NCBI GenBank assembly: GCA_033398695.1
Contig: CM065802.1
Span: forward strand, 169,627,965-169,691,964
DNA length: 64,000 nt
Reading direction: 5' to 3'
Origin: Orobanche coerulescens
Taxonomy: Eukaryota > Streptophyta > Magnoliopsida > Lamiales > Orobanchaceae
Of this stretch, positions 1 to 9,468 are shown piece after piece; positions within the stretch are counted from its first letter, which is position 1; each line of letters begins with the position of its first letter. Under the pieces are notes generated by a model, which was not told where the DNA came from, ran no database searches, and was given only the letters and a program-made list of their open reading frames with translations. A program made the position numbers and the translations under genes.

Positions 1-1164
1 TGGCCAGAAAATCTGCGGCTCTAGCCCGGAAGGCTGCGTAGGTTGTAGGTTGGGTCTTCGTGAGATGCCTGAACATAGGCGAAAACCCTGAAATCCTCCT
101 AGGACCGCGTAGAGGGCGGTCTCATCGCTTACGGGCTCGCCATTGAGGATGATTACGTCTACCCGGTCGATGTAGTCCGAGTCGGACTCTTCTTCTCCCT
201 GCTTGATTTGCATCATGCGGAGGGGACCTTCGGGCCAGACGACCCTGGTGGCGAAGTACTCCGTGAAGACGTGCGCCAACTCGTTAAAGGAGCCAATGGA
301 CCGAGGTGGCAATGAAGTGTACCACCGGTGGGCGAGGTCGTCCAGCGTCAGAGGGAACATTCGGCACCTGGTCGCGTCGATGCCCCACACCCGGTCATGT
401 AGATATTGAACTTCCTCGGGTGCACTGGGTCCGATCGCCCTCGTACACGGGTGTTTGCGGGGAGCGATCTTGTGCCGCACGGGGCGAGCTCGATGTCGAT
501 CGTGAGCGGCTCGCTTGGCCCGGCGATCGTCTTTGGCGCCCGCCACGGATTCCAGGCGCCTTCATGTCGCCGAGTTGACGTTGCATCGCAGCCATTGCCG
601 TGGCTTGGTCGCTGCAGATCGGCTTTGGGAGCGAGCCGAGGCGATCGTGTACCGATCTCCGGGCTCGGCCGCCGGCCTTGGCAATTTGGCGAGGGGGAGC
701 CAGGCTTTCTGGGAGTCGGATAGGCCGAGCTCCTAGTGATGGACTCAGACTCTGTCGACTCGTAGATGGGGCCGGACTGCCCCGGTAGCCAGGTCGGGTC
801 ACTGCCCAGGTGATCGAAGACATACGTGCCCCGGCTGCCGAGTGCCTCTTCTTGCGGGCGAGAGCCTCCTGGTGCTCGCTCGGCCAGTAGTGCCTTGAGC
901 TTCCGCTTGATCTTCCGGCGGGAGACCGAGGGGGTGATAGCAGGAGGCGCGTCGAGAGCACTCCGTCGTTCCTGAAGGGCGGCTATGGCCTCTTCGATCT
1001 GTTCATTGGTGCGGAACTGATCGAGCGAGAGGCTCGGGCCGCCGTTCCGGGACGGGATCGAGCGCCTCTGACCGCGGCGGCTGCCTTCCACCATCGGCTG
1101 CGGCTCGGACTGGGACAGGGGTCCGGCCGGTCGGGGCTTTCTTCGACGCGGAGGCGGAAGACAT
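1..1164 (-). pseudogene. Degenerate gag of element A, left copy
   Basis: The gag reading starts at the ATG at 1162-1164 (MSSASASKK...) and runs leftwards out of the window. It is colinear with the better preserved copy at 3317-4540 but broken by many small insertions and deletions (around 385, 430, 540, 650 and 700), so frames change repeatedly. Gag would form the particle shell; nothing here can still be translated at full length. Many differences from the right copy fall at CTG or CAG triplets (see findings). Confidence 0.75.
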
Positions 1165-1295
1165 GTTTTCTGAAGGATTTCTTTGAAGTGCAGTAAGTGT
1201 CACTTCAAGTATCTGCCCCGAGAACAGTGAGTGTTCTTCGGGACGGTAGGTATAAAAATTCGAGGGTTGGATCCCCTTCCTCTAGCGCCAATTGT
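1165..1295 (-). promoter_or_regulatory. Leader and primer binding site of element A, left copy
   Basis: Immediately inside the LTR the minus strand reads TTGGCGCTAGAGG (about 1279-1291). This is a TGGCGC-type primer site as used by Tat/Athila-type Ty3 elements for minus-strand priming. The rest is untranslated leader up to the gag ATG. Confidence 0.6.
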
Positions 1296-2457
1296 TGTTG
1301 TCCAAAATATTTATCCGAAGATTAATACTGCTGGAAGACGGAAAACAAACAACAATTGCGGGAGCACTTCCGAGAGTAGATAAATAATACAAGATTTGCC
1401 GGGTTTGTTAGGCTCGGGCTTGAATGCTCTCGCGAGATGTTATTAATACAAATATTCGTGGATACAAGTATTAATGAGAGAAATCTAAATACAATGAGTG
1501 TAAAAAGACTCTGTTAATCCGGCTCTTGAGCGAAGCTCGGTGTTCTTCGTCCCCGCCGATAATCTGCTGGATGAGATAGGCCGGGAGAAGCAAGACCGAA
1601 TGATAGCTGTTGTCAAGAGTTGGAGATAGCCAAGTGCTGTGTATTTTGCTTCTGTATGGTATGAAATGCGAGAATGCAGAGCCCGAATCCAAGTGCAGGC
1701 TGCCCTCTTTATATAGGGGTTCAGGTGCCTTGTTCCCTAGTGGGCGATCGCCTTTCGGCCATTAATGTAATGGGGCGATCGTCCTAAAGGGCACATGGGC
1801 TGCCTGCCAAAAGTCTAAGGCTACAACTGGTAGCCAGCTGTGCGGTCCAATGAGGAGCCGACGCGCGTCGGAAATCTTATCACAGGAGGTCCCACTTTGT
1901 TACTTTCGGCGGACTTTGTCAGTAGGAAAGGTAGGTGACAGGCTGTGGTCACCAGTCTTGTCCATCAGCTCCTTTCGCAGGTCTGCGGCCCTGTTGGTAG
2001 GTGAGGTAGGTGACAGGTTTGTCAGCGCCTTTTGCGGATCTACACGTGGGTGCTGTCCTGTTGCTCGGCCTTGGCCGACTGGATGGCCATCGGCCCAGAT
2101 CGTCATGATGCGGTCGTCTCTAGCTGGACACCGAGGATCGTTCTCGGCCAGTCACTGAAGGTTGGCATTGGTCGGTCACCAAGGGTCGGTCGGCAAAGCG
2201 CTGAGAGATGATCGTCCATAAGTCGGTCGCCAGAAGTCGGTCGCCAGGCGCCGAGAGATGATCGTATTGAATGTCGATCGCTCGGCACCGGGACTTGTCC
2301 TGGGACCTTCGGCTGGCCGATTCATGCTTGCCTGCCGGGCGAAGGCTAGGTCGCCTGGTCGCTGGTCGGCAGTTCTTCCTTGGACGCTCGGCAGCGACTT
2401 GGTCGCCCGACCTCCTAGGCGATCGCCGGTCGGAAGGTGTTAATTCTTGACACAACA
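1296..2457 (-). repeat. LTR of element A (shared middle LTR)
   Basis: 1162 bp. On the minus strand it begins TGTTGTGTCAAG and ends GGACAACA. Its right edge abuts a polypurine tract (GCTGGGGGGCAAT, from 2458) and its left edge a primer site, so it serves two units at once. The TATA box (TATATAAA on minus) is at 1708-1715. Upstream of it lie GATCG-rich palindromes, including perfect GGCGATCGCC at 1743-1752 and 2418-2427, and repeats of the TCGGTCGCC type around 2210-2260. Confidence 0.85.
1708..1715 (-). promoter_or_regulatory. TATA box of LTR A
   Basis: TATATAAA on the minus strand, about 30 bp downstream of the first GGCGATCGCC palindrome. The second LTR copy has the same box at 5077-5084. 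Confidence 0.6.
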
Positions 2458-3316
2458 ATTGCCCCCCAGCTTGCTCCTATGTTGAAGACATGGGGCGAGG
2501 TGGTTCTTGCTGCCGATCGTGTAAGGATGAGGACGGGCGATCTTGCTGAGCTGACTTATGATTTCGGACTTGGGCTATCATGGTCGATTGGCTTAGCTAT
2601 CTTTCGGTCTTGTACCTGCAAAAACAACATTGGCCGATCCCCCATGGAAACTTGGTGGTTTCGCTTTGTTTGAGGAATCGTGCACGGTCGCGGAGATCGA
2701 TGGACCGACTCCATGACCGTGTCTTGGTGCGCGAAGACATTGAGTGTCCCGTGACTCACTTTATTATGAGGGTCCTCTGTTAGGCTGCGCCTCGCCTCGT
2801 ATTTAAACGAAGGGCGTGCGGTCTCGGTCTAGAGGAGTCCTTGCGCCGGGCAGCGTCGGATGAATCAACTCCACGCCCGCAGCTTGTTAGCTCTGCTTCC
2901 ACGTCGGCCAGCCATGGAGATGGCCGACCTCGACGGTGTACGTTGAGACGGGGATTGTGGCATGTGTCCACTGATTAATGTTGGAGAGCCCTCAGACTAC
3001 GCCGGCCTCGTATTTAAACAAAGGGCGGGCGATCTCGGCCGAAAGGGACCTTGCATGGCCGAAGCAGCCGGTTCCATCGACTGCCAGGACCATGGCTTTA
3101 TGATGTGCGGTGGAGGCGATCTTATGCCTTAGTCCGTCATGTTATATGCTGGACTGTAGATGGCGATCGTGTCCACCGGGTTGCTGATGATGTAGCGTGA
3201 TGATCGGCGATCGGGCTGGAAGACTGGCGATCGTCGCTCGACTGCCGATCGCTTTATTCGTAGGTCGACATCGGCGATCGGGCGGGAGATCGTCGTCCGG
3301 GCGCCGATCGCGCTGC
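2458..3316 (-). other. 3' internal region of element A with polypurine tract
   Basis: Non-coding. The polypurine tract (GCTGGGGGGCAAT on minus) touches the LTR at 2458. Two diverged copies of a segment containing TTTAAATA (2800-2807 and 3011-3018) lie in the middle. A CGATCG-rich palindrome cluster occupies 3165-3310, upstream of these TATA-like boxes on the minus strand. I see no convincing ORF. Confidence 0.6.
3165..3310. repeat. CGATCG palindrome cluster inside element A
   Basis: At least seven CGATCG or GATCG cores in about 145 bp (GGCGATCGTG, CGGCGATCGGG, TGGCGATCGTC, GCCGATCGC and variants). It repeats the motif type of the A LTR. A TTTAAATA box follows on the minus strand, the same arrangement as in the LTR promoter. 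Confidence 0.6.
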
Positions 3317-4540
3317 TCACAGGCTAAGAAAGAACCTTTGCCTGGCCAGAAAATCTGCGGCTCTAGCCCGGAAGGCTGCGTAGGTTGTAGGTTGGGTCTT
3401 CGTGAGATGCCTGAACATAGGCGAAAAACCCTGAAATCCTCCTAGGACCGCGTAGAGGGCGGTCTCATCGCTTACGGGCTCGCCATTGAGGATGATTACG
3501 TCTACCCGGTCGATGTAGTCCGAGTCGGACTCTTCTTCTCCCTGCTTGATTTGCATCATGCGTAGGGGACCTTCGGGCCGGACGACCCTGGTGGCGAAGT
3601 ACTCCGTGAAGACGTGCGCCAACTCGTTAAAGGAGCCAATGGACCGAGGTGGCAATGAAGTGTACCACCGGTGGGCGAGGTCGTCCAGCGTCAGAGGGAA
3701 CATTCGGCACCTGGTCGCGTCAGATGCCCCACACCCGGTCATGTAGATATTGAACTTCCTCAGGTGCACCTGGGGGTCCGATCGCCCCTCGTACACGGGT
3801 GTTTGCGGGGGAGCGATCTTATGCTGCACGGGGGCGAGCTCGATGTCGATCGTGAGCGGCTCGCTTGGCCCGGCGATGGTCTTTTTGGCGCCTGCCCTGG
3901 ATTCCAGGAGCCCCTTCATGTCGTCGAGTTGACGTTGCATCGCAGCCATTGCCGTGGCTTGGTCGCTTGCAGATCGGCTTTGGGAGCAGGAGCCGAGGCG
4001 ATCGTGTACCGATCTCCGGGCTCCGCTGCTGCCGGCCTTGGCAATTTGGCGAGGGGGAGCCAGACGGCTGGGCTGCCTTCTGGGAGTCGGATAGGCCGAG
4101 CTCCTAGTGACGGACTTAGACTCTGTCGACTCGTAGATGGGGCCGGACTGCCCCGGTAGCCAGGTCGGGTAACTGCCCAGGTGATCGAAGACAGACGTGC
4201 CCCGGCTGCCGAGCGCCTCTTCTTGCGGGCGAGAGCCTCCTGGCGCTCGCTCGGCCAGTAGTGCCTTGAGCTTCCGCTTGATCTTCCGGCGGGAGACCGA
4301 GGGGGTGATAGCAGGAGGCGCGTCGAGAGCACTCCGTCGTTCCTGAAGGGCGGCTATGGCCTCTTCGATCTGTTCATTGGTGCGGAACTGATCGAGCGAG
4401 AGGCTCGGGCCGCCATTCCGGACGGATCAGCGCCTCGACCGCGGCGGCGCCTTCCACCATCGGGCTGCGGCTCGGGCCGGGACGGAGCAGGGGTCGGCCG
4501 GGTGGTCGGCGGCTTTCTTCGCCGCGGAGGCGGAAGACAT
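3317..4540 (-). pseudogene. gag of element A, right copy (frameshifted)
   Basis: The gag starts at the ATG at 4538-4540. The C-terminal 210 residues (3317-3949) form one open frame. They contain a retrotransposon gag domain of Tat type: a proline-rich entry (YEGRSDPQVHLRKFNIYM), a helix-rich middle (FPLTLDDLAHRWYTSLPP) and the RMMQIKQGEEES segment. The upstream part is readable in pieces but shifts frame, for example near 4420-4450. The frame ends at 3317 shortly after LARQRFFLSL and runs straight into the 3' non-coding region, so zinc knuckle, protease and pol are deleted. Assignment to the Tat lineage is from domain resemblance. Confidence 0.8.
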
Positions 4541-4666
4541 GTTTTACGAAGGATTTCTTTGAAGTGCGGTAAGTGTCACTTCAAGTATCCGCCCAGAACA
4601 GTGAGTGTTCTTCGGGATGGTAGGTATAAAAATTCGAGGTTGGATCCCTTCCTCTAGCTCAATTGT
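4541..4666 (-). promoter_or_regulatory. Leader and decayed primer binding site of element A, right copy
   Basis: Equivalent of 1165-1295. The primer site is damaged (CCTCTAGCTCAATT on plus against CCTCTAGCGCCAATT in the left copy), so this copy could no longer prime normally. Confidence 0.5.
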
Positions 4667-5822
4667 TGTTGCCCAAAATATTTATCCGAAGATTAATACT
4701 GCTGGAAGACGGACAACAAACAACAATTGCGGGAGCACTTCCGAGAGTAGATAAATAATACAAGATTTGCCGGGTTTGTTAGGCCCGGGCTTGAATGCTC
4801 TCGCGAGATGTTATTAATACAAATATTCGTGGATACAAGTATTAATGAGAGAAATCTAAATACAATGAGTGTAAAAGACTCATTAATCCGGCTCTTGAGC
4901 GAAGCTCGGTGTTCTTCGTCCCCGCCGATAATCTGCTGGATGAGATAGGCCGGGAGAAGCAAGACCGAATGATAGCTGTTGTCAAGAGTTGGAGATAGCC
5001 AAGTGCTGTGTATTTTTCTTCTGTATGGTATGAAATGCGAGAATGCAGAGCCCGAATCCAAGTGCAGGCTGCCCTCTTTATATAGGGGTTCAGGTGCCTT
5101 GTTCCCTAGTGGGCGATCGCCTTTCGGCCATTAATGTAATGGGGCGATCGTCCTAAAGGGCACATGGGCCTTTGCCGCTAAAAGTCTAAGGCTACGGTGG
5201 TAGCCACTGTGCGGTCCAATGAGGAGCCAAGACGCGTCCTAATCTTGTCACAGGAGGTCCCACTTTGTTACTTTCGGCGGTCTTTGTCGAGAGGAAAGGT
5301 AGGTGACAGGCTGTGGTCACCAGTCTTGTCCATCAGCTCCTTTCGCAGGTCTGCGACCCTGTTGGTAGGTGAGGTAGGTGACAGGTTTGTCAGCGCCTTT
5401 TGCGGATCTGCACGTGGGTGCTGTCCTGTTGCTCGGCCTTGGCCGACTGGATGGCCATCGGCCCAAATCGTCATGATGCGGTCGTCTCTAGCTGGACACC
5501 GAGGATCGTTCTCGGCCAGTCACTGAAGGTCGGCATTGGTCGGTCACCAAGGGTCGGTCGGCAAAGCGCTGAGAGATGATCGTCCATAAGTCGGTCGCCA
5601 GAAGTCGGTCGCCAGGCGCCGAGAGATGATCGTATTGGATGTCGATCTCTCGGCACCGGGACTTGTCCTGGGACCTTCGGCTGGCCGATTCATGCTTGCC
5701 TGCCGGGCGAAGGCTAGGTCGCACAGTCGGTCGCGATTCTTTCTTGGGCCTTCGGCGGCTGACTTGGTCGCCCGACCTCCTAGGCGATCGCCGGTCGGAA
5801 GGTGTTAATTCTTGACACAACA
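4667..5822 (-). repeat. LTR of element A (outer 5' LTR)
   Basis: 1156 bp, closely similar to 1296-2457 but with scattered substitutions and small indels (for example 5165-5215). TATA box at 5077-5084. The minus-strand start TGTTGTGTCAAG lies at 5822; from 5823 the sequence is element B's LTR. Confidence 0.85.
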
Positions 5823-6548
5823 AACACAATTGGGAAAACTCAATAAAAAGGTAATTAATTGGATAATCTCAAGCAATTCGTCAAAACTTAGGTTTCATCA
5901 AAACCCTAGATTAGGGCTTTAGCCTGACATACTAATAATTGAAAATACAGAATAAATAAATGAAAGCATAAAAATCAAACGCAGATGAAGCTCGGATTCC
6001 TCCGTTCTTCAGCTTCCGCCCTCTGCCTTTGAAGTTTTCTGCTTCCCTCTTCTTCTGCCGTCTCCAAGCTTAAGCTCCAAAAGATAAAAGATCCAAAGAT
6101 GATTAATTAGGGTCTTAAACCCTATTTATAACTCAGCACATCCTCCAAATCGCGTCCGTATCAGTAGGTCGGAAACTGGCTTCGAAACGGCCCTAATCCG
6201 CGCGGACATGCATAAACCGCCAAGTGTGCCGCGGCACAGAGCCTTCAGCTGGATGCCTGGGCGTCCTAGTTTCTTCTGTGCCGTGGCTCACCTAGATTGT
6301 GCCGCGGCACAGAGTACAGTTTACTCTGCCTTCGGCTGGTTGTCTTCCTGTGCCGCGGCCCTGCTTCCTTGTGCCGCGGCTCATAGCCCAGATTTGCCGT
6401 TTTCGCCCGTTTTGCCTCGTTTTAGCTTCCCGACTTCAATTTCCTGACAAATATACAAAATTAAGGCATTAAAGGCTCGTTTAAGCAATTTCACTCTCCA
6501 AAATAATACAAAATAATGATAAATAAGCGTATAAAAATACGCCTAACG
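5823..6548 (-). repeat. 3' LTR of element B, truncated by insertion of A
   Basis: Matches 12761-13508 of the other LTR. The missing 577 bp (equivalent of 12184-12760) should lie left of the window beyond array A. TATA-like TTATAAATA on minus at 6123-6131. The terminal dinucleotide has changed: the minus start is CGTTAGGC against TGTTAGGC in the other LTR. Confidence 0.85.
6226..6382. repeat. GTGCCGCGGCAC palindrome cluster in left LTR of B
   Basis: Perfect GTGCCGCGGCAC at 6226-6237 and 6299-6310, plus half-matching GTGCCGCGGC units near 6280, 6350 and 6371. It has one unit (21 bp) fewer than the other LTR of the same element. Confidence 0.75.
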
Positions 6549-7732
6549 AATACCCCCAAACTTAAGCCTTTGCTTGTCCTCAAGCAAAAAGAATTAAATT
6601 CAATAAAAGAATGTCGTGAATCATCGTGCAACTCATAGTGTTCAACCTAATCAATACTATCCTGTAATTCTCTCTAAATAATACGAGTGTCATAATAGCA
6701 AGCTGCACTCAGAATAATGATTCCGCAAAGTAATCAAATTCAGTCCTAATCACTCGTTCATGAAGAAAATCCAGCTCAAATATTAACAAAACGTGAGTCA
6801 AATCGACCGTCAATATGAAAGGCTAAAATAAACAAGCTAGTTCGTCCCGTTCCACAGTCTAATGGCACAATTTTCACGAGTTTCATAACAAATAAACCTC
6901 GGACAGTATTCCATTATATATATGTTCAAGAATTTGATTCGAGTTGACCACTAGGTTAGGATCTCGGGATGTTTCATCGGGATAATCCTAGGGTGGAACT
7001 TCCATTCTCATGTATTGGGAAACCGTTTGACGTAAAAGACACTCATGGGGCACATGGATGCTTCTAGTTACTAAGTTCCCGTCTACAGTGGAGAAACAAC
7101 TTGAATATATAATTTCCGCATGTCCGAATCAAGGTCGCCGTTTTACGCGAGAGTAAACAACGGGTCACGCGAATACCCCCGGTTACTAGGCTCCCTATCA
7201 TTGGCATATGTGAAATCTCTAAATCACTAATCAGGGTCGTCGTTTTACGCGAGAGTAAACAACGGGTCACGCGAATACCCCCGGTTACTAGACTTCCCCT
7301 CATAGAACAACATTATCTCGACTATTGGGAAAAACTGACCGACTCTAAACTCAATCTAGGTGCCAACACGACTAATGTAACTGGACGACTAACTCACCGG
7401 AAAATGTAACCAAACGTATCGACGGTGATTTTAAAACAAGTATGTATCCTCTCTTATCTGCCAAGACCTCTACAATCACGAAAAAATTTCGGACCTAAAT
7501 GAATACTAAGCAGAACAGAAATTACTGACTACAACGCGACTAGAACTCGACCGTTTCTTCAGAGAGAAAAACAGTGTCGTAACATCAGTATCACACAAAT
7601 AGAAGCACGAAAAATTCACGAATAGAGAAAAATTAAGACAAGCAAGGCTATCGAAAAGAAAAAAAAATAACGCAAAGCAATGAAAAGTGCAACAAAATCA
7701 GTACAGAAATGAATGTAGCGACGAAAATTAAA
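6549..7732 (-). other. Polypurine tract and conserved non-coding block of element B
   Basis: The tract TTAAGTTTGGGGGTA on minus (6551-6565) abuts the 3' LTR. The next ~1.1 kb is non-coding yet clearly colinear with 56397-57500 of element I, although gag and LTRs of B and I are far more diverged. It contains a tandem pair of a ~65-bp segment with the core GTTTTACGCGAGAGTAAAC (about 7138-7200 and 7230-7295). Confidence 0.65.
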
Positions 7733-7751
7733 CCCCCCCCCCCCAAACTTA
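7733..7751 (-). promoter_or_regulatory. Internal polypurine-like tract of element B
   Basis: On minus this reads TAAGTTT followed by twelve G. The same TAAGTTTGGGGG core is the true 3' polypurine tract at 6551-6565. Element I has the same duplication (57754-57766 and 56398-56412). It could act as an extra plus-strand priming site; that is inference. Confidence 0.45.
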
Positions 7752-7828
7752 GGACGTGCATTGACCTCAATGGACAAAAAAATGATATGCAATAAAAGTA
7801 AAATGTCAAGTACTCCCCTCCAGTCCGC

Positions 7829-8329
7829 TCACGAGCTGGTGCCGGCATCATCCGGTGAGGAGGGTAGTGTGGCTGGCCGGGCGGGTGCAATAAATGGCCC
7901 GTCGGGATGCATGATATGGGCCGTCCATGCGGCAATGTGCTCCTGATGATAAGCATCCCTCGCAGCCAGACGCCTCGCCTCTCGTCGGCTGGCCCGGCGG
8001 GCCTGCTCTCGCATCTCGGCTCTGACGGCAGTAATAACGCTCTCCCGCTATGTCCGCTGCTCCTCTCGCATGGCAGCCATCAAACTCTCCCTCTCTCTCC
8101 TCATCTCATCTCTCATATCCTCTCTCTCTCTCTCTCCTCGTCTCCTCTCTCAGCTCCTCTCTCTCTCTGGAATAAGCGGTCGTGGCCGAATCTTCTCATT
8201 GAAGATCTTATGAATTTCAGGGTCCGAAAACTGATGCCCCTCCGACTCGGCCCGACTACGAGAGGTCTCCCCTCGAGTAGGGGATGACTGGGTCCTAGCT
8301 CTCTTGCTCAGCTTCTTTGTTCTCGCCAT
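7829..8329 (-). pseudogene. Remnant of a second ORF in element B
   Basis: Minus-strand reading starts at the ATG at 8327-8329 (MARTKKLSKRARTQSS...). About 57 codons lead to FSDPEIHKIFNEKIRP and a stop near 8150. After frame changes through a GA-rich microsatellite (8090-8165, encoding RE repeats), the last ~60 residues are open again (7829-8014, ending SSPDDAGTSS). The N-terminal pattern resembles ORFs annotated as putative plant transposon protein at the 3' side of Athila-type elements. Here the core domain appears to be missing, leaving head and tail. Function unknown. Confidence 0.4.
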
Positions 8330-8994
8330 AGTCAATCCTGAAAAATAAAAACACCAGGGTTTATTTACGCAAACAATAATAACAATGATCTATACTCGGC
8401 TAAGGATGTCCAGCCAGAAATCCCGAATTTAACAAAATAGCGCATTCGTGAGAGAAGGATGAAATTGGACTTAAACGATTAACCTGGACGTAAGGGTTGG
8501 GTTTGCTGTAAATTTAGAACGTATGCGTTGCACAAAGATTCAAAAGATTGCTTTAACAAAGAAAATTTTTCACTTAGGCAATTTATGAAACACCTTGAGG
8601 GCACGAGTTCACTTGAAGAATAAACATGGCTATAGCTCGATTCAACCCCCAAGAACAGAGCACAATTCATTCATCATCAAAACAACGCACTCAATTCATT
8701 CATATTCCAAACTAACAATGAAAATTCGATTAAAACTACCATGTTATCCCCTAAACCATCCTAGAACTTTTTTAAGGAAAATAACATGTTCAATCCATCC
8801 AAAGCATAAACGACTTCAAATTTAAATTCATAAACAAGTAGAGATTAGAGATTGGAACATACCTTGATTGATTTTGTGAAGAGTGCAAGAAGAAATCGCA
8901 AGAAAAAAATGGAAGATTGTTTCGGCCGATTCGCGCGCTGGGGAGGGAAAGAGAAGGAAAGAAGGCGTACCTGGAAATGCCGGCCGAATGCGTG
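8330..8994. other. Non-coding stretch of element B between second ORF and palindromes
   Basis: AT-rich, no ORF with family resemblance. On the minus strand it would be the 5' leader of the second ORF if the palindrome cluster at 9030-9255 acts as promoter. I see no other feature. Confidence 0.4.
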
Positions 8995-9255
8995 TTATAA
9001 GCTACCTGGGCCTTTCGAATTCCGCATAGTGTGCCGCGGCATAGATAAAGTGAGCCGCGGCACAGGGTACAGTCCCTTTTACCTGTTTGCTCGTTTTGTC
9101 GTGTGTCGCGGCACAGATTTCGTGTGCCGCGGCTCAGTGCTCAAGTGTGCCGCGGCTCATTTATGCCGTGCCGCGGCACAGAGTACAGTGGGTTTAGCTT
9201 ATTTCCTTCGATTTATGTGTGTCGCGTCTCACAATACCTGTGCCGCGGCTCAGAC
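8995..9255 (-). promoter_or_regulatory. Promoter-like module inside element B: palindrome cluster plus TTATAA
   Basis: Eight GTGCCGCGGCAC-type units lie between about 9030 and 9255, one perfect at 9168-9179 and another followed by GGGTACAGT. On the minus strand they precede a TTATAA box (8995-9000) and, about 670 bp further, the ATG of the second ORF. This copies the order seen in the B LTR (same palindrome, then TATA). Confidence 0.45.
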
Positions 9256-9468
9256 TTCAGTTTCTCCCCTGGGACTTTCCTGCACAGAATTTTGAGAAGA
9301 TCACGTTAAAAGCGAGAGGCAGAAGCAAATTGAAGCACAAAAATGATGAAAAATAAGAATCACGACTGTAAGAAAAATAAAGAAACGCAAAAATCTACAA
9401 CTATCAACTCGGGTTGCCTCCCGAGAAGCGCTAAGTTTATAGTCTTCAGCCGGACCTATTTGAAAATA
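9256..9468. other. Spacer 3' of the protease ORF in element B
   Basis: Contains on minus GGGAGGCAACCCGAG (about 9411-9425), a purine-rich motif that directly follows the gag-protease ORF; element I has a similar GGGAGGTAACCCAACG at 58296-58311. No ORF. Confidence 0.4.

Larger units (their letters stand above)
1..5822 (-). mobile_element. Element A: tandem array of a gag-only Tat-like Ty3 retrotransposon
   Basis: Positions 1 onward and 3342 onward are the same sequence, giving a repeat period of about 3.34 kb. Read on the minus strand the order is LTR (4667-5822), primer site and gag (3317-4660), short 3' region with polypurine tract (2458-3316), LTR (1296-2457), primer site and gag (1-1290, running out of the window). 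The middle LTR therefore serves both as the 3' LTR of one unit and the 5' LTR of the next. No protease, reverse transcriptase or integrase is present, so the unit is an internally deleted, non-autonomous derivative. At 5822/5823 the array joins the interior of element B's LTR. Confidence 0.85.

Noticed and set aside
1850..2158. ORFs on both strands within LTR A
   Set aside because: Lie in U3 repeats and are disrupted in the other LTR copy.
2780..2971. Possible second ORF in the 3' interior of A
   Set aside because: 63 residues, no conserved motif, overlaps TATA-like repeats.
6208..6447. Cysteine/alanine-rich ORFs over the GTGCCGCGGCAC clusters (also 13125-13407, 9103-9309, 25997-26302)
   Set aside because: They are translations of palindromic repeats inside LTRs or non-coding regions; amino acid patterns change with frame and no conserved domain is present.
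7064..7303. 79-residue ORF with a duplicated GSLVTGGIRVTRCLLSRKT segment
   Set aside because: Reflects the duplicated DNA segment in the conserved non-coding block; the equivalent in element I is not open.
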